Source: an uncultured Clostridia bacterium | GTDB lineage: Bacteria; Bacillota; Clostridia; Monoglobales; Firm-18 | Direction: 5' to 3' | DNA length: 7,334 nucleotides | NCBI GenBank assembly: GCA_937914775.1 | Contig: CALDNB010000016.1 | Span: 1-7,334, forward strand | In this document: positions 6,562-7,334 of the stretch, piece by piece | Position numbering within the stretch: position 1 is the first letter of the stretch | How the letters are laid out: each line of letters starts with the position of its first letter | The notes under the pieces: generated by a model | The model's input: only the letters and a program-made list of their open reading frames with translations | Told to the model about the DNA's origin: nothing | Database searches by the model: none | Position numbers and translations under genes: made by a program

Positions 6562-6939
6562 TTATTTTTTAAATTTATTAATCCAGTTTAAAATATCTTC
6601 ATATTTCATATCTCCTGATGCAACAGATAATCCCAAATGAACAACCTCCTGATTTGTGCAGTTTATTTTTATACCCTCTGCTTCAAGAAAAGTCAGCATA
6701 ACATATACGCCAATTCTTTTGTTGCCGTCAACGAAAGCATGATTGGATATTAAAGAAAAACCAAGGGATGCTGCTTTTTCCTCTTTACTTTTATAAAGTT
6801 CCTCTCCGCCAAATGTGGCATAAGCGTTATTAAGGGCACTTTCCAGAAGGCCTACATCTCTGACACCAACGCTGCCGCCGGTTTCCTGGGCAATCAGTTG
6901 ATGTAAAAGCAAAACCTTTTCTTTACTTAATTTAATCAT
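6562..6939 (-). CDS. doc: Doc-like toxin, Fic/Doc family (death-on-curing)
   Basis: Toxin of a type II toxin-antitoxin module. Its best-known relative, phage P1 Doc, phosphorylates EF-Tu and halts translation. The 125 residues match the compact Doc length. The family motif HAFVDGNKR is at 67-75: His67 is the expected catalytic base, Asp71 the expected Mg ligand, and Asn73 and Arg75 the expected anion/phosphate contacts. Lys74 replaces the Gly of AMP-transferring Fic enzymes (GNGR), as in P1 Doc (ANKR), but the preceding residue is Gly as in classical Fic, so substrate chemistry is not settled by the motif. Upstream, GVRDVGLLESAL (25-36) is the typical Doc N-terminal helix region. The start ATG overlaps the antitoxin stop by 4 bp (ATGA), with GAGGAG (6948-6953) inside the antitoxin's last codons. 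No frameshift or lost motif residue is seen, so it appears functional. Confidence 0.92.
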   Translation of the reverse strand: MIKLSKEKVLLLHQLIAQETGGSVGVRDVGLLESALNNAYATFGGEELYKSKEEKAASLGFSLISNHAFVDGNKRIGVYVMLTFLEAEGIKINCTNQEVVHLGLSVASGDMKYEDILNWINKFKK

Positions 6940-7178
6940 TTTGCCAACTCCTCAAATGCAGGTTTGAATCTTTGCAAAATTCTTTTTGCTGCTACATCAA
7001 TTTTTTCGTCGTCGGTAATATGGAAATATGAATTTGAATCTACGTCAATAAGCAGAAATTTCGGCTTGTTGTTTTTAAATATAACTGCCTGACCGTTACT
7101 TTCAGCAACTCTTGCAACCTTTGAAAAATTCTGGTTTGCCTCTGTCATGGTAGTAATTGTTTCAGTATTTATATTCAT
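6936..7178 (-). CDS. phd: Phd/YefM-type antitoxin
   Basis: The 80-residue antitoxin partner of the Doc-like toxin encoded immediately downstream. Residues 1-45 fit the Phd/YefM DNA-binding fold: TITTMTEANQNFSKVAR with a helix, then NGQAVIFKNNKPKFLLID as the beta-hairpin strands. The charged, helical C-terminus from about 57 to 80 (DEKIDVAAKRILQRFKPAFEELAK-type composition) is the expected toxin-binding segment; in P1 Phd this part folds on Doc and blocks its active site. The start ATG is preceded by AGGAGGT (7183-7189) at 4 nt. Overlap with the toxin start couples translation, with antitoxin first as usual. Phd proteins repress their own promoter, and a matching palindrome overlaps the promoter here. 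Confidence 0.9.
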   Translation of the reverse strand: MNINTETITTMTEANQNFSKVARVAESNGQAVIFKNNKPKFLLIDVDSNSYFHITDDEKIDVAAKRILQRFKPAFEELAK

Positions 7179-7207
7179 AATTACCTCCTATTATTTATAC
7201 AATAAAT

Positions 7208-7246
7208 ATATCCTACAATTTATATTATATACAAATTGCAGGATAT
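7208..7246. promoter_or_regulatory. Inverted-repeat operator of the toxin-antitoxin operon
   Basis: Arms at 7208-7221 (ATATCCTACAATTT) and 7233-7246 (reverse complement ATATCCTGCAATTT) match at 13 of 14 positions around an 11-bp AT-only-but-one centre. The upstream arm fills the promoter spacer, the centre holds the -10 box, and the downstream arm covers the likely transcription start, so occupancy by Phd or Phd-Doc would block RNA polymerase. Operator function is inferred from position and from known Phd autoregulation. Confidence 0.78.
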
Positions 7247-7252
7247 TGTCAA
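7224..7252 (-). promoter_or_regulatory. Consensus sigma-A promoter of the phd-doc operon
   Basis: On the bottom strand TTGACA (7252-7247) and TATAAT (7229-7224) are both perfect consensus hexamers with the ideal 17-bp spacer. Transcription should begin near 7217, about 39 nt before the antitoxin ATG. A promoter this strong needs a repressor, consistent with the palindrome overlapping it. Confidence 0.9.
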
Positions 7253-7272
7253 TCTATAATTTTCGCCAAATT

Positions 7273-7302
7273 TCGACAATCTTACTATAAAGACTGTATA
7301 AT
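7273..7302 (+). promoter_or_regulatory. Candidate divergent promoter toward the right edge
   Basis: TCGACA (7273-7278, one mismatch to TTGACA), an 18-bp spacer and a perfect TATAAT (7297-7302) would start a transcript near 7309 that leaves the window. No coding start is visible in the remaining bases. It is back-to-back with the phd-doc promoter, with the two -35 boxes about 20 bp apart. Confidence 0.45.
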
Positions 7303-7334
7303 CTGGATGCCAAGCTTTTTTATTCATTGCGAGG

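Noticed and set aside
1..7334. CRISPR array, insertion sequence or rRNA
   Set aside because: No regularly spaced direct repeats, no transposase-like frame with terminal inverted repeats, and no rRNA-like sequence were seen.

Overview
The window looks like chromosomal DNA from a low-GC anaerobic Firmicute of the class Clostridia. The grounds are A/T-rich third codon positions, strong AGGAGG-type ribosome binding sites, a short GyrB without the long gammaproteobacterial insertion, and GyrA and GyrB wording that I associate with Oscillospiraceae/Ruminococcaceae-type gut Clostridia (GDASVYDAMVRLAQ in GyrA, LPLWGKMLNVEKAR in GyrB). No database search was possible, so genus and species are not assigned.

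Positions 1-6073 (+ strand) read as one operon. It starts inside gyrB, with about 42 N-terminal residues lying outside the window. Complete gyrA follows after 20 bp, then an unrecognised two-helix membrane protein after 16 bp, then an unrecognised polytopic membrane protein whose start overlaps the previous stop (ATGA). The two gyrase subunits together form the ATP-driven supercoiling enzyme. The two membrane genes have no obvious link to gyrase and appear to share its transcript. A 12-bp hairpin at 6075-6103, usable in both directions, closes the operon.

Positions 6099-7252 (- strand) converge on that hairpin. In transcription order they are a phd-like antitoxin and a doc-like Fic-family toxin (4-bp overlap), a tRNA-Gln(CUG) with its own promoter and terminator, and a small Xre/YozG-type HTH regulator. 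The antitoxin promoter is a perfect consensus (TTGACA-17-TATAAT) lying inside a near-perfect 14-bp-arm palindrome, as expected for conditional autoregulation by the toxin-antitoxin complex. The roughly 140 bp between the tRNA and the HTH gene hold two neighbouring palindromes built from the same TTTGC/GCAAA half-sites, which are candidate operators.

Positions 7253-7334 hold no gene. A candidate rightward promoter suggests a divergent gene beyond the window edge. I found no CRISPR array, insertion sequence or rRNA. The parts most worth following up are the two uncharacterised membrane genes tied to gyrBA, the promoter/operator design of the toxin-antitoxin module, the paired palindromes before the HTH gene, and the departures from the usual residues at quinolone-contact positions in both gyrase subunits.
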